Positions 35,523-49,433 of a stretch of DNA of 64,000 nt are shown here, in pieces. The stretch comes from Spirodela intermedia (Eukaryota > Streptophyta > Magnoliopsida > Alismatales > Araceae): positions 9,584,231 through 9,648,230 of the forward strand of contig LR746269.1 in the NCBI GenBank assembly GCA_902729315.2, in the 5' to 3' direction. Within the stretch, counting starts at the first letter, position 1; the number at the start of each line of letters is the position of its first letter. Both the position numbers and the translations under genes were made by a program. The notes under the pieces were generated by a model. It worked only from the letters and a program-made list of their open reading frames with translations. It did no database searches and had not been told where the DNA came from.

Positions 35523-38500
35523 AGAGCAGAGCAAAGCAGAGCAGAACGTTGAGAGAGAAGCAGGGGATCTGAAAAAAATTCTGATCTCTCGGTTGCTCTT
35601 TTGAATCAGGCAGGTGGATCTTAAAGAGCCCTCGAGAGAGATCATATTTCCATGCAAAACCCTTTCTTTTATCTTCTCTTAATCTACGTAAATCTTGGCA
35701 ATATTGTAATAATGAAATAAAGGGAAGAAATACAGAGACGAGGAGGGGGGGGGGTGGGGGAATCACCAGTTGACTTTCTGCCAGATGGCTATCGTTGGTG
35801 CTCGGAGTGGCCACCAGCGCGAGCTCCCACCCTGAGGCTCCGTTCTCGAGTCCTCCAGCCACATAGGGCTTGTCTTTCCCCCCTCCTTGAGTGAGAAGGT
35901 GATGGTGAGTCGAAGTCAAACCGGAGACCAACAGGGAGGTCAAAGAACACGTTTGATGACTCGGTAGAGGTTACCGGAGGAGGAAGTGAGGTATAAAGCC
36001 AAAGCGTTGCTTTCATCTAGCTTAGCCACGTCGGGGTTGACCTCATCCAAACCCTGGATACAGAGGAGAGAACCCTTTTTCCTGTGACAAAGTCAACGGA
36101 GAAGGACCGACAAAAGTCGAAACAAGGGAACACTCACCAGTAGGTCTCCGGTTTGGGCGGGGGAAGGTTCAGCCGGAGCCTCCTCCGTAGGTCGCTGTTG
36201 GTCTTCTTCAGCTTCACTTGGCTTCGCCTCAGGTCCCGCAGAGTCGTTCAGGCCACCTTCTTGGGGGAGCTCCTCCTCTCGTTTACCATCAGTCTGCAGG
36301 TTTGTTGGCTCTTGATGCTCCTAGTTTCAGTGGAAAGGGACGATCCAATGAGTGGGGAATAACTGGGGCCATCGACTACTGATGAAAAATGCTCACCATA
36401 GGGATCTTAGAAACAGAGCCGATCCGAGGAGCTTCTCTTATGTATTCTTCCATGGTCGCCAGAAAAGATGGAGGAGGCTGCACAGCAGAGGTAGATGTCC
36501 CCGAGAATTTCTCAGTGAAAGCAGACAAGGTAACGAAAGAAATATGCCATAGAAAAGCAGGGAGGAGAAGAGAAATTACCTCTCTCAAGGTTGGGAACCG
36601 AAAATTCCTTGCAAGCTCCAAGCCTTTACAAAATTCATAAAATTCTGATAGGCATTCGGCCTGCAAGAAGAGAGAGAGAGATGGAATATTCCCAGTTCAT
36701 TTTTTACACCCTTTTCTCCATTAATTAGGCATGAAAAGTCGAGATAAATTGTCGTGTACTTGATGGCCAGCCTTTTTGTAAATGCTGAGGGCTTTGACGG
36801 CGTGATGCCTGGACATATCAAAGAACTGCAGAAGAAAAATAAGCCAGCAGGAGGAACAAGTACACGATCTAATCTGGTTGAAAGAAGATGGCAGATTCTA
36901 ATCACAGTACCATGTCTACGAGATTGATAATCCCATCATTAATTGCACAATATATTTTGAAGCTCTCCTTCAATACCTGTACAACGGTGAAATCGATTAC
37001 ATGCCATGTTTACACCCTGAGGTGTCTGAAGAGGGTTTACATATCGTCAATTATTTTCCCTCATCAGAGAAAAAGACTTCAGCAGAAGATCCTTCTTGCC
37101 GACTGCGTGCAGTAAGTCAGAAATAGTGGAGGATCTCATTTTGTCAACGGTGGACTTATCAATTAAGTTGCCGCTCTGATGCGAATGACATCCGATTAAT
37201 AAACACATTAAATAAAAAGTTGTGCCGGAAATGCCAGAGACTGATGATGTATACACAATCGATATCACTGCTACCATAAGCAAAAATTTGTCTCAAAACA
37301 ATTGCATGTTGATAACCATAACATGGAAGACTTTACCGGAAGACAAACTGCGTCTCATAAGGGAAAATATAAGAGCATACCAAAGCTAATGCGTACTGTA
37401 TGAGATAGTTATGAAACGCTGCCCCTTCAGGCTACAAAAGGCAGATATAAGAGAATTAGAAATCCAGACCAAGATACAAAAGCGTTGTCCCTTTCATGAA
37501 TTAGATCATCCAGTACGTATTGGTTACAAAGTACCTGGCATGCAGTGAGGCGGAACAGAAGCTGCTGCAAAGCAGGCAACTGTTCCAGAAGGTCATCACT
37601 ACCCAACCTTCTTGTCCTACTATGCCCCTAAAAAATGAAAGCAAAATGAAAAAAATGAGGGTATGGATTCATTAAAACATAAGCTCCAAAAAGTAATTTG
37701 ACAAAATCCTAGAAGCAGGGGACACCTTGGAAGTTTTCTGCGGAGATTTCACCAGACGCTCGGCTTCAATGTCATATTTCAAAACCCTAAAGCACTCGAG
37801 ACGTTCTTCTAGGAAAAGGGCATAGGTCCGAACCCATGCGGAACAGTCCCATGCTGCATAAGTAAACTCTAGAAATCTAAGAAAAATGTTCCCGGGCATA
37901 AAATAACATATTCTGAGCATGATAAATGAATAACTCCGTATGCATAATCCATATAGGAGGGCAGATTACCAAGAGGGCTAGAATCATCTTTGAAATTTGA
38001 TATTTGGAGAATATGCCCTCTTTGCGAATAATTTAGTAGCTCCTCTCTAAAGGTAGGATTACCCTCCCTCAATGTTCTATGAATGACTATAAGCGTTTTT
38101 AATGCAACCTGCCAGATACCAAAAAAAATAATTTGAGATTAGCTGCAAGCTCCCAGAGAGAAAAGAGCCCAAGAAGGCTAGGTGAATAAGCAGTCTAATA
38201 TTTACATGCTGATTCCCAAGGGGTCCTATGGGGATAAGTGTGAAAAAACAAATGGACAAGGCGCACAGAGGAAGATCATTCCCTCAGACGTGGAGAAAGA
38301 AACCTACTAGTCCAGCCGCTATATCATTGTACTCCATATCTTAGTCAAACAGAGGAAATATTCGCCTATTTTGATTTCGTGCAGATTCGTCTGGCAATAG
38401 CATTATTATACCTACTCTCCGCTTCGATCTCTCACGGTCTTGAGCGGGCAGAACTCTGGGTAAATCACAATAAGGTGATAAGATACGTGTCTTTTAGATT

Positions 38501-39802
38501 GACGATGCATCTCTCTCCTCGAAACCATTTGCCTATCCGGACATCTCACCATACTTCATCTGGAGTCGTTCATTTCTGAAATTTTCCGAGATCTATCATT
38601 TCGTATGCTTGATGAATAAGTGCTACAATGAGGATATTACGTAACATCCATCTCCTAAATTCAGATTAAATGATTTCTGGAAAATTTTATTGGCTAAATA
38701 ATAATTTGACTGGTTTTGATTATGCATCATAGGGAATTAAGAGGACAGCGTAATTGCTGCGAAAAAATATTATTTTCTTCACATAAAAACACTCTATAAA
38801 TGCCATCCTATTAAGAATGTGGCAAATGCCATTCCCTCCAACCTACCTATACTATCATCATAGACAACACCAAATGTTGAAGAGTGTGGATTTATCCTTC
38901 CGTACAAATGATCACTTTTTGCTCTTTTCCTTTCTTTTTGGATCTAAATTAGCAGCAACATCACCTATCCATATCTCCTGCGTTAGTGTGCTTTTGCCAA
39001 TTTTTCTATTTACTTTCCTCGTCTTCGAAAAAGAATTTACTGTTGTGTAAGCCCTAATAAAGTAGCAACTTGTCTCTTTCACAAAGTGTTTTGTAAATAT
39101 TTCATGCGGCATTCCTCCAGAAGAACGCTAGACGCTTTGATTTTAGCACTAGAAATTTGCCATACCGTCCAACTACGCGTCTTGGCCAGTCTCCGCGCAA
39201 GAGCATGAATGCAATAAGCCACATCTGCTCGTGGTCGTACAGCTGACGTAGCCACGAAAATTTCTGAAGGAGATAGTTCAATTAAAAGTGAGAAGCAAAT
39301 TAGAGCAAGCAATTACAAGATTTTTGATGCTGAGAAACCAAAAAAAATTAAGATAAATAATATGGTTGGTACAAATTCATGATACCGACGATTTCCCCAA
39401 AAAGGACGATAATTCGGAAAATACTAGGGAAAGGGGAAGAAGCTACAGTTCCCGATCCAGAAGGAACACTCACTTCTCAGATGCCGCTCCTTTGGCGGGC
39501 ACTCTACGTGATTGGTTGCCTTTACGACAGCGACATCCAGGTCCTTCCATAAACAAAAAAGGAGAATGGTGCCAAAGCAGTGAGGTTCTGAAACCAGAGC
39601 AAACTGTGCGCGTGCGTGTTTGTGTGCGTGTGTGCGTGTGCGCGTGTGTCTGAGAGAGAATGAGAGACAGGAGACTCGGGGGAGAAGATTGGAAACCGTA
39701 AAACAGAGATACCTTGAATTCGCTATTGATCTTCGCGAGGCCGACCTTTGTGGAATCCTTGATCGCACCGTAGGCCTTGCGCCAGCTCTCCATTGTCCCC
39801 AT
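35150..39802 (-). CDS. ANTH-domain clathrin assembly protein (AP180/CALM type)
   Basis: Fifteen exons, complement(35150..35473, 35767..35885, 35975..36053, 36138..36320, 36397..36477, 36580..36660, 36760..36825, 36911..36976, 37381..37431, 37535..37627, 37726..37853, 37970..38108, 39166..39263, 39474..39543, 39713..39802), 1668 nt, 555 aa, closing exactly in frame. It resembles plant PICALM1-type proteins (At1g14910/At2g01600). The start [20 protein letters not shown] leads into an ANTH domain with the PI(4,5)P2-binding pattern K-x9-K-x-(K/R)-(H/Y), here in [14 protein letters not shown]. Later matches are [39 protein letters not shown] and [20 protein letters not shown]. The C-terminal tail has NPF/DPF motifs ([16 protein letters not shown]) for clathrin/adaptor and EH-domain binding. 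It acts at the plasma membrane and trans-Golgi network in clathrin-coated vesicle formation. Intron 1 has a GT/GC alternating run and intron 14 a CT run (sense strand). Confidence 0.95.
35482..35521. repeat. (GA)n tract, last intron of clathrin assembly gene
   Basis: CT on the sense strand, ending immediately upstream of the exon 15 acceptor. It serves as an extended polypyrimidine tract. Confidence 0.9.
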
Positions 39803-39886
39803 CTCAACTCTCCCCTCAGATGCCCATCTGAGAAATTCACATCGTCAGGAGCAGGGACCAGAAGAGGCACACAGAGAGAACCACAG

Positions 39887-39888
<2 letters not shown>

Positions 39889-39976
<88 letters not shown>
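39889..39976. repeat. (GA)n microsatellite in clathrin gene leader/promoter
   Basis: GA on + (CT on the gene's sense strand), about 90 bp upstream of its ATG. Confidence 0.97.
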
Positions 39977-41068
39977 GTTGTCACCGAAGTGCAGGACCAG
40001 AGGGCCGGATCGAGGCGCGGAGAAGATTTCCCTCCCCTCCCGGCAACGGCGTCTGGTTCTCCTCCCTCGCTCCCTCTCTCCAACGGCATTCTGTTCGCCA
40101 CGGTCTCGGAGAAAAATAGTAATAAAAAAATATTTAATTAATTCGAAAATGCCACGCTCTTTTTGGGGGCAAACGGCACCGACCGCCTCCGCGCTTTTTT
40201 GAGAGCACCACCTGTCAGCCACGTGGTCTCCTCCTCCCTAATTGGGCCCTCCCTTCTAATGACAGACGTTAATAACCGTCTGATCTTCTCGAAGGCGACT
40301 GACAGATTCCATTTCAAAATAATAATTTTTTTCATTATTTTATTAAATGGCTCCGCCGTAATTTTCGATAATACTTATTTTCCCTTTATCCCCGTAGAAA
40401 ACAAAATACTTTTTTTTTATAATTTCGTGTGATCCAGTGCGGTCTGCCCACTTCTTTAAATATCCAATAAAATTGTATATATGGCCACAATTTAATTACC
40501 GATGTACATATGGATATATATTTAATAATGATGTAAATGAACCCATTGTTAAATATATACTTAGTAATGACTTAAAATTTTCATGTTTTAGCGTATATAT
40601 TTCTGAAATTATCATTTTGTCCCTATTATTATCTGTTACCAAATAGACCTTTTCCTTCTGATTTATAAAATACGGAAGGCATAACCACTGCTGATTTGGG
40701 CTGGGCCTATGTTTCTGGATTTTGGCGTTTCCTTCGGGCCCATTAACGTCCTCGATAAGAAGATTTGCGCATTTAAAATAATAAACAAACTATTATTTTA
40801 TAAATATAAATTATATATATAAACGATCGATCTCGGTTCATATGGCGGTCGGGGGATCCGATTTTGAAAGCGATTCCTTTTCCCCTAGATGTGTATAGGT
40901 ACCCGTTTAAGTCGTCCGGGTTGGCGGGTGGAACGGGCGATTCGTGCCCGATGTAATGATCATGTGAATCGGGCGAGTCTTGGGGGCGGCGAGAAGGGAG
41001 CACGAGGTTTACTTGTTTCTGCTTCGACGACCCGTTGCGTCTTCTGGTTAAGAATACTGGTAAAGCAG

Positions 41069-41069
<1 letters not shown>

Positions 41070-41112
<43 letters not shown>
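41070..41112. repeat. (GA)n microsatellite
   Basis: 43 bp GA run in the probable leader of the PHD-homeodomain gene. Confidence 0.95.
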
Positions 41113-41114
<2 letters not shown>

Positions 41115-42623
41115 TGCGAAGGTGGAATCTGCCAAAAATTTGTTGCATCTGGTGGTGTTTGGACCGTCTTTGCCTCTACGGTTAGCGGCGACCGGAGGGG
41201 AGTCTCAACTGAGGTGAGAGGATTTTTTTCTTTCAGTTGAATCAGAGTGATCCTTTTACTTGGAAGGATGGTTGAGATAGCTGAATTTGTGCGTTCCCCG
41301 CGGATTGGCAATAGTTGGTGGATTCCGTGCGCCTTTGCTGATAAATGTGGCGGGTTTCGTGGAGTTCTCCGATGAAAGTGCGTATGCTCTTACTGAAAAT
41401 GCGTTGCCCTTTTCTCTAACCTTCGATTGATGCGTGCGATTGCGCTGTAGTTTCTTCCTAGTCTTTCCCCTGGATCCTGCTCTCCAGAATTTCTTCTTCT
41501 TTTTTGATTCTGGGTTGTTGGAGACGGATGAACCAAAGAATTGCGGGCGAGGGTTCGCTAACCAGTCAACTATTGCTATTTGTTATACAGGTAGAATAAT
41601 TTATTGGCTTCTTCTTTTCTGATCCAAGTAATACTGCATTGGATCAATGCGATGGTTCCCTATTCTCCTTCGTCGTTAGCCATGATCGTTCAGGGATAAT
41701 GCTCCCAGGTACTTCCAATCCGTGCAATTAAAGAGAAAGTTTTCTGGAGAATGATACGACTCGGCTCAGATGAAATGAAAAGGAATATGTTAAACTATAA
41801 ACTGGAGAAATGAAATTATGAAAAATTAAAACTTCACTTCCTGTCCTGGTCCTAAATCTAGCAATCCTCGGAACACGAAAAGGGCACCATTGTGACGATG
41901 ACGATGATCGTTCTTTGAAACTTAAAATCAAATTAGTGCAGAAAGAAATAAAATACTGACGTGAAAAGAAGACCACAAAATGACAGATAAATCTCGGGTC
42001 ACACAAGGAAAGAAAGATGAGTCCGTGATGTTTTCTTTCCTTGTGTCCATCCGGACATTTTGGATCAATCTGTAACCACCTTCAAATTTTTAGCAAGCAT
42101 ATAACTTGTAACAGAGGAAGCTAGGATCGGAGACAGTATCTGGATAATGGCCGTGATATGATCCATGGTCAATGGGTTCGTCCTGGCTCTTCAGTTTTTT
42201 CTTTTATCCTTTGTAAATTCTTCCCTGGGACATCCTCATTCGGTCTCAGCCAAATAATCGTTGCCTCCTGATTCTTGGATTTATTTTATTTTTTCTTAGT
42301 TCTCATCTGGCATAACTTGATTCAGTCTTGGCCAAGTTCGGGCAGTCAGGCTTCTTGATTCCAGTCTGGGTGTCATCATATGCTTCATGTGCCACATGCT
42401 TCCCTGCCTTAATATCTTTTACTTTTCATGGTAATGATTTTTCGGGCATATAAGTCGCATAATTCGGGATATTTGGTTTATTGAAGTCCGTTCAGAATAT
42501 CTTTCATTCTATTTTCTTTTTTTAAGCCACTAACTAATTTCATTTACGTTCTTGGTGAATATTTGTGATAGGAACGTTTTTCTGGATAAATTTCTTGCAA
42601 GCTCAAGAGACGTCTAAACACAA

Positions 42624-45600
42624 ATGATTGAAAAGAGATTTGTACGGTATACATACAGAAAGTCTTCCATTTGCCAGAAAGAAGGCCAATCTAAATTAAA
42701 TTCCTCAATACGGAAGAAGAATGACCACAAAATCTGCTGCTCCAGGAGGTGCATACTGACGTTGAAATCCTGCATAAGAAAAACAAGGCAAAGGAAGAAT
42801 ATTGGGGATAAAGAAGGGAGAACCGCACCAGAAGATTTCAGCCAGAGCTTCCCTTCCTTGAAATTTTCAGAGGAGAAGTCTTCTCATTTGGGTCTCGGAC
42901 GAAATGTTGTGAATGTAGATGGTGATGATGGAACGAAAAGATATAAAAAAAGGATGAGGAAACGAAAGAGGAAAGCTATTGTGCTAGATGAGGCAGCACG
43001 CTTGCAAAGGAGAACAAGATATCTCCTTGTTCGTATGAAACTGGAGCAGAATCTCATTGATGCATACTCTGCAGAGGGCTGGAAAGGCCAAAGGTACTCA
43101 GTATGTAGTGATTAATTTTTTTCATGGGAAACCAGAGAAGATAAGTACGAGAAAATTAATGTGATCCAAATTATAGAATTCGTATCAACAGTTGCTTTAT
43201 TTTTTATACCTAACCACTTTATTAAATGATTAATTCGATTTGGAATGCATTAAATTCTTATTTTCGACGATTTTTCGGATACCAATCGTTTTTTTTTCCT
43301 ACACTGATATTCCCTTTAATGATGCTCTTCAAAAGGATTTATCACCTAAGATTTGACTCGGAATATTATCGAAATTTGCAGTTTTTTTTGCCATCGGAAA
43401 TTATCTGCCACCTGCTACTCTCTCTGAGTGAAACCTTCTGTGACGAAATTGACCAGAAGACAAAACTAAAAGTTCCTTTATGGGTTAGTGGGCAGAGTCT
43501 TTGTCATCCGTCACCGCTGAGTTAAAGATTTTACTATGAAGGTGTTCACAGTGGCCACTTTATCGATGAGTGACATTGTTCACCTTCACATTTAATTTTA
43601 ATGATTAAATGCTAAGTTTAGTTTGGATCTATTTTGGCCCTTTCATAAGGTCAATTTTGAAGTTTATTTCCTCCCCTGCTCGTCTTTCATTCCTGTCACT
43701 GGTCAACTTCCGTGGTTGTTTTCGTTTGTACCCTTTTTTTATGCAATCTCTATGGCAAAGTTTCAAGGAAAGGAAATGAAGTGAATGTCATTTTAGTGGG
43801 ACAAATGTATGCTTCACTATTTGACTTTGTGTACTCAGTTGTCAAAAACCACAGCTTTGTCAAAATAATGGCTTCCATTTTATGTTATGTCCAATCAAAG
43901 CCTATTCATACCCTTCTTTCATCTGACCCGCGGGATTGTCTCATTATTGGATTATTATATGCATGCCCTACCAAGATAAAAGCTACAATAAAGTCATTCA
44001 CCAGCATCCTAGATTTGATGCTCCGGCGAATTTTTTATTCTGGTAAGCGGTAGCATTTCTTCTGGCTTTGCGAACATTTGCCTTAAATAATATCACTTCG
44101 TACCTTATTAAAAAAAATTCTGAGGATATTTTATCTGAAAACTAATAACTCGACTTTATTGCATCAGAGAATTTGATTATTTTTTCCAAACCTTTTTACA
44201 GCCGGGAAAAGATTAGACCTGAGAACGAGTTACAAAGAGCAAGAAAGCAGATATTGAATTGCAAAGTTGGAATTCGTGATGCAATCCATCAGCTAGAATT
44301 GCAAAGTTCTGAAGGATGCATTGAGGATTCCGTGATGCACCCAGATGGCTCTGTCCATCATGAACATGTACGGATATACTCTAGTTTAATGTTATTAAAT
44401 TTGAAATCAGTGTAGATCCTTTAATGCTATTGAACCTTAAATTAATGTTCATTGAGATATGTGCTAAAATCCATTCCTTTGTGACTGTGTACGTATGCCA
44501 TCGGTTACATTCGACCAATAAACCTGAATTTTTATTTTTTTCCTGAATACCTTGGATGGATAATAGGTACCATGGGAACGAAATGAGTGTAGGCGTTCAC
44601 ATTTTTATTTCAAAAATATGATGTTGGTGTATCCATAAACTAGAACTTCTCTCTGAAGTATCTGTTCTCTGTTCGTCCTCTAATATGTGTCAATACTCTG
44701 TTTCCAGATTTTTTGTGCAAAATGCAAATCACGTGAAGCTTTTTCAGATAATGACATTATTTTGTGCGATGGGACATGCAACCGTGCTTTTCATCAGAAG
44801 TGTCTGGAGCCTCCTCTAGAAAAAAGTACATAATTATTTACCTTTTTTTTAACTTCAAAAGATCATGCAGAAAAGATGTTGCTTCATTATCACGTGTTTT
44901 CGTGCTGTTCATGTCGTATGAATTTGATATGCTTTTTTTTTGTTTAAATATTTACAAGGAATACTTATGTAGATGCCTTGTGACACTTTCCCTGTTGAAT
45001 AGATTCTCATCAGTTCCAGTTTTATTAGTCGTATCTGTATCAGTATATGCAGGTCTCAATTTTCTGATGAAACACTCATGGATCATGTTCATTTTTCTAG
45101 AGATCAATTTTTATTTCTGCATGGCAACTACAAAAAAAATGGAGAATCTCATGTTTCATCACAAATGTTCTGTGCGTTAATAGTTCTAACGAAATTAGTT
45201 AAATGGCGATAAATAATTAACAATATGGCCAGCATGTACAATTGTCTAATTGTCCAGGATTTGAACGCCTCAAACTTTTCCCTTTTTAAGGTGCTCGTCT
45301 CATCAGTCAATATGATCTAAAATGTAAAATGTAAGAATGTCAATGTCAACCATTCTTCTTCAGCCAAATCTTCTGTATTTGTCTAGCCTGTATCACATAT
45401 TCTCTTCGTAGACTTATGACAGTATCGTCATCAAAGAAGCTGCCTTAATTGCTGGATAATCGGATCTTCAATGACTTGAATAGATATTTCCTTAGCTTTA
45501 TTATCTTTAGCTTTTCAAAGTTTTATTTTTTCTCTTGTGTTGGTCTCAACAAGGAAGATGACTGATTTTAATTCATTGTATCAGTTCCCCCTGGAGATCA

Positions 45601-48183
45601 AGGATGGCTTTGCAAATTTTGCGAATGCAAGATGGAAATTCTAGAAGCCGTTAATGCGCATTTAGGCACCAGCTTCTCCGTCAATAGTAGGTGGGAGGTC
45701 TGTATAAATCTCCACATCCCCTTGTTTTTGAAACTGTATTGAATATGATGTTTACGCTGCTAGAAACGTCTAGTACTTTCTCTTGAATAGGACTCCTAAC
45801 TCTGAAAATTATATGTTTGGAGCTAAAATAGGATATTTTCGAGGAAGCTGCTGGCAGCCATGACGGTGAGAACGCATATCTGGATCCATCCCAAGATTGG
45901 CCCTCTGAGGATTCTGAAGATGATGACTACAACCCGGAAATAAATGAGAAAAATAATAGTTTGATGGGCAACGATGACAACAAACGTGATGATGACGCTT
46001 GCAGTTCTTCTGACTCGTGCTGCTGCTCTGATGAAGCTAGTTTTGAGTTCCAAAGGCCAGTGAATGATGGTAAGGATGCTCGTGAACTCTCTTTTTATGC
46101 CTTTATTCTGGAGGAGTCATTCCACTTATCCATGGCTCGTTTAGATTCGGATGATGCAGGTGATCGTGATGCTATGAACTTCAGACGGCAGAGAAGAGAT
46201 GTAGATTACAGGAAATTATATGACGTAAGTGCTGGACGTGATGTGATCTAGCTTGGCTGTTCTAACCTGGATGCAGCATATTGATATTTTTGTATTAAAT
46301 ATGCCTAAGATAGTGCATGCCCTCGTAGTAAAGGAATCATCTCTATCAGCCGATGTCCAGCCAGAATAATCAATAGTTCTAGGGTTTGGTTTCTTTTTTT
46401 CGTTTTTTTTACCAGTTGCTTGCCAGATTTCATCCAACTAGGAGATGGCATAGAAAACGTACGTGACATAACCTAGAGTAAGAGTGGGCTAGTCAAAAAC
46501 CCTACAAGACTGTAGAAATCGTCTTTTGGATGAGGATTTCAGAAAAATTTTGAATGACAGCCAGCGGAGCTGAGAGGCTGAGTTAGGATTACGAAAATTT
46601 TCAGAAGTGTTGTTGTCTTCATTTACGCTCATACTGTGTTCTTGATTCGTTCGAAGTCATGAATAGATATTATTTAAGTGACGTTTATAGATTTGGATCT
46701 CATGAAATTTGTAATCTCCCTTCAATTTTGATCGCTAGCAGCCGGGCACTGATTTCCCAACTCATTTTCATTTGATTCGAATGCGGTAATTCTTGATTCA
46801 TAGGAAATGTTTGGAAAGGATCAGCATGAAAATGAGCAAAGCGAAGACGAAGACTGGGGACCCCGGAGTAGAAGGCAAAGAAGGCGAAGAAGACTGGAAT
46901 CTAATGATGGCACCGACAATGGGTCTTGTGGAGATGCTGATCAAGAACCAGAAAAGCAATTTAACACAGACATTCAAATCAGTCCGCCTTGCATTTCACA
47001 GGAGAGGAAGTGTCTCTTCAGGATTCCACGTGAGGCTGTGGAGGTGATTAAGCCCCTTCTCTTGACGCTATATAATTTCCATTTAATTCCCAGCTGCATA
47101 TTTCTCTGGTTGCCAGAAACCGGAAATTAGCTTAAACAAGGAATCATAATCTACTTTGCAAACGCTGGATTAATTTCCATCCGATTTTGATATTCTAAGA
47201 AGAGTTTCTTATTCGCAAGGGGATTTCTATCCTGATACATATGTTGTAGAGTGTGTCCCATATAAATGAATCGGCAGAGCTCAAGAAGGTTGGTCATTAG
47301 CGATGGAATTCTTGTCCCATGGTTGACTTTGCATGATTTCTATTGATTTTTTAAGTCATGTAGCTTCTTACGAGGGCATTCAGCTTCCCCTTTTTATGAC
47401 AGAAACTGCGCCAAGTGTTTGCCCAAAACGAGCTTCCTTCCAAGGCCATCAAGGAGGATCTCTCAAGGGAGCTGGGCCTCTCATCTGAGAAGGTTTGTCG
47501 GCGCCCATCTCAACAATCGCCTCCTCAACCTTTGCCGAGAAACCTCACACGGCGTACATTTGATAACATTTTTGCAATATCCAATATTTAACTTTATTAA
47601 ATATCTCATTCCATATCTAGTAATATGTAAGTGGGCCATTTTCCCTGCCATTTAATGTTGCTTTAACCAGCTGCTGCTGCATCATAGCTGCCGCGTTTGA
47701 GCATTCGTGATCGATCATTTCCCTCTTTTCAGGTCAGTAAGTGGTTTAAGAATGCCCGGTATGCAGCCCTCAAAATCAGAAAGGTAATTCTCAGCGCCTC
47801 TCCTGGTCTGCTTATCCATCTAGTTAGCTGGGATCATCTAGTAATAATAATGCGTATGCATATATATATATATATATATATATGTATATGTATATTCGTT
47901 TCCCTTGGTACATTGATTACGTTTGAGTGATTTCATTCAGACATCGAATGCCCAGAAGTCGCCCTTTTGACTTTCCATTTCAGGCCGAAGGTTCCGAAGT
48001 TCTGGGTGATTACCTCAAAAGGCTGGGCACGAGAGTTGGGAAGAACGGAAGCCATCTCCTTGCATCTTCCAAGAGCCTCAGGGAAGATCTCCAGACGACG
48101 AGTCCGAAGTCAGCCTCTCCGATCTCAGAAAAGAAGCATGAAAACGCCTCTCTTACTCTACCCGCTGACCCGACCAAGGTACT

Positions 48184-48252
<69 letters not shown>

Positions 48253-48526
48253 TCCTCTTCTCTCTCTTCAGCTGCCGCGCATTGCTCTTTCCTCCCCGTA
48301 TCAGGCAAACTACTCGGCTGCTCCTGACGATCCGATGAACCAATCGGAGGAGACTGCGGGTGCCGAAGACGACAAGAGCCCTTTCCTTGATGAGATGGAG
48401 AGGTTGTGTTCTCTCTGCGAGAAGATCACCCGGTTGAAGGTGGCGCTGAGGGCCTCTTGCGAGCCCAGTTCATCTGGGCCCGTTGTCGTCTACATTCCAG
48501 TGGCCGAGCTGAGGGAGAAGGTCTAA
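42624..48526 (+). CDS. PHD-finger homeodomain protein (PRHA/HAT3.1 type)
   Basis: Exons 42624..43093, 44202..44367, 44708..44825, 45585..45697, 45832..46224, 46804..47043, 47403..47492, 47733..47783, 47984..48178 and 48272..48526 join to 2091 nt, 696 aa. In order: a basic N-terminus ([14 protein letters not shown]); a conserved region with [14 protein letters not shown] and [13 protein letters not shown]; a Cys4-His-Cys3 PHD finger ([28 protein letters not shown]); a long acidic segment; [13 protein letters not shown]; and a divergent homeodomain from about IPREAVEKLRQVF through [14 protein letters not shown]. The tail carries a coiled-coil-like end. These nuclear proteins bind DNA and, through the PHD finger, histone tails. 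The start ATG is the first in the exon following a probable leader intron. Exon 5 contains a possible 75-nt in-frame intron (see findings); splicing it gives 671 aa. Confidence 0.93.
48187..48247. repeat. (CT)n tract in last PHD-HD intron
   Basis: Fills about two thirds of the 93 bp intron 48179-48271, on the sense strand. Confidence 0.97.
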
Positions 48527-49395
48527 TCGATGGTGTTGCCCGCCGCCGGATTGAGGTGGGTCCAAGACCGAGGTCAGCTTGGGTTCTTCTTCTTCAGAGG
48601 TGGGGATCATCTGGGTTCGGATTAAAAATCGCTGCTTTATCTATCTGGCAGGCGTCATCTTGGCTGTGGAAGCGAGCGCGCTCGCCTTGGGCTTGTGGGT
48701 GAGGAATTTCTTGCTGGGTTGACCTCAGAATGAAATAGTCCTCTCTCTCTCTCTCGGATCTTTAACGGGTCCGATTGCCCAATTGGGGTAACGGAGGCCT
48801 GAGAGGGATCCGAGCCCTGGTCGATAGGAGGAGCTAATAAAACAGTACTCGTGAAAGCATCGAGGGGGGGTCCCGTGAGCCTTGCCATCCTCGGGAGTTC
48901 CACCGGTCCAACGGTTGTGATGGCGACGCCACACGGAGGGTTCGAACTACGATTGGTCCAATCTCCAGGGGTATTTAAAATATTTTCCCGAGTTGGGCCC
49001 CCCACACCCCGGGCCGAGTGAGATTCCGATACCCCGACGGTTGGGAACGCCGGGTGGGGGGGGGGTTCCCCCCTTCAAGGTACGGTGGGCGAGGGCAACA
49101 GTCGAGGGGAGGGTGACTTTTGCATTCAGCCCCTAGAAAATTGGAGAATGGCCATACAGCCTTATAATAAGAGCACATTTATTAAGAAAGGGGCCATAAT
49201 TTCTAACAAACAGGGAACATAATTTTCACCGCCCCATTGAAAAATACGATATTTGCAATTAATGGTGCAACAGGGCGTACACTATTTAATGGGCTTTGGC
49301 TCCTGATATGGCTCTAGACGGAAGAAAATGAGGCCTTATCTGGGCCCCCGTTAAGCTTTTGAGTAGACCCATAAGACCCATTTCTTTTTCTCTTG

Positions 49396-49433
<38 letters not shown>

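Larger units (their letters stand above)
39803..42623. other. Divergent promoter region and PHD-HD 5' leader
   Basis: Shared upstream region of the clathrin assembly gene (-) and the PHD-homeodomain gene (+). Holds an 87 bp GA tract (39889-39976) close to the clathrin gene start, AT-rich sequence to 40830, and a second GA tract (41070-41112). A probable leader exon ends near 41215 at a GAG|GTGAGAG donor, with an acceptor near 42600 (TTGCAAG|CTC), giving a leader intron of about 1.4 kb. No other gene is seen. Confidence 0.5.

Noticed and set aside
39424-40141. Long frames through the GA tract upstream of the clathrin gene
   Set aside because: Repeat-driven; they overlap real exons 1 and 2 in other frames.
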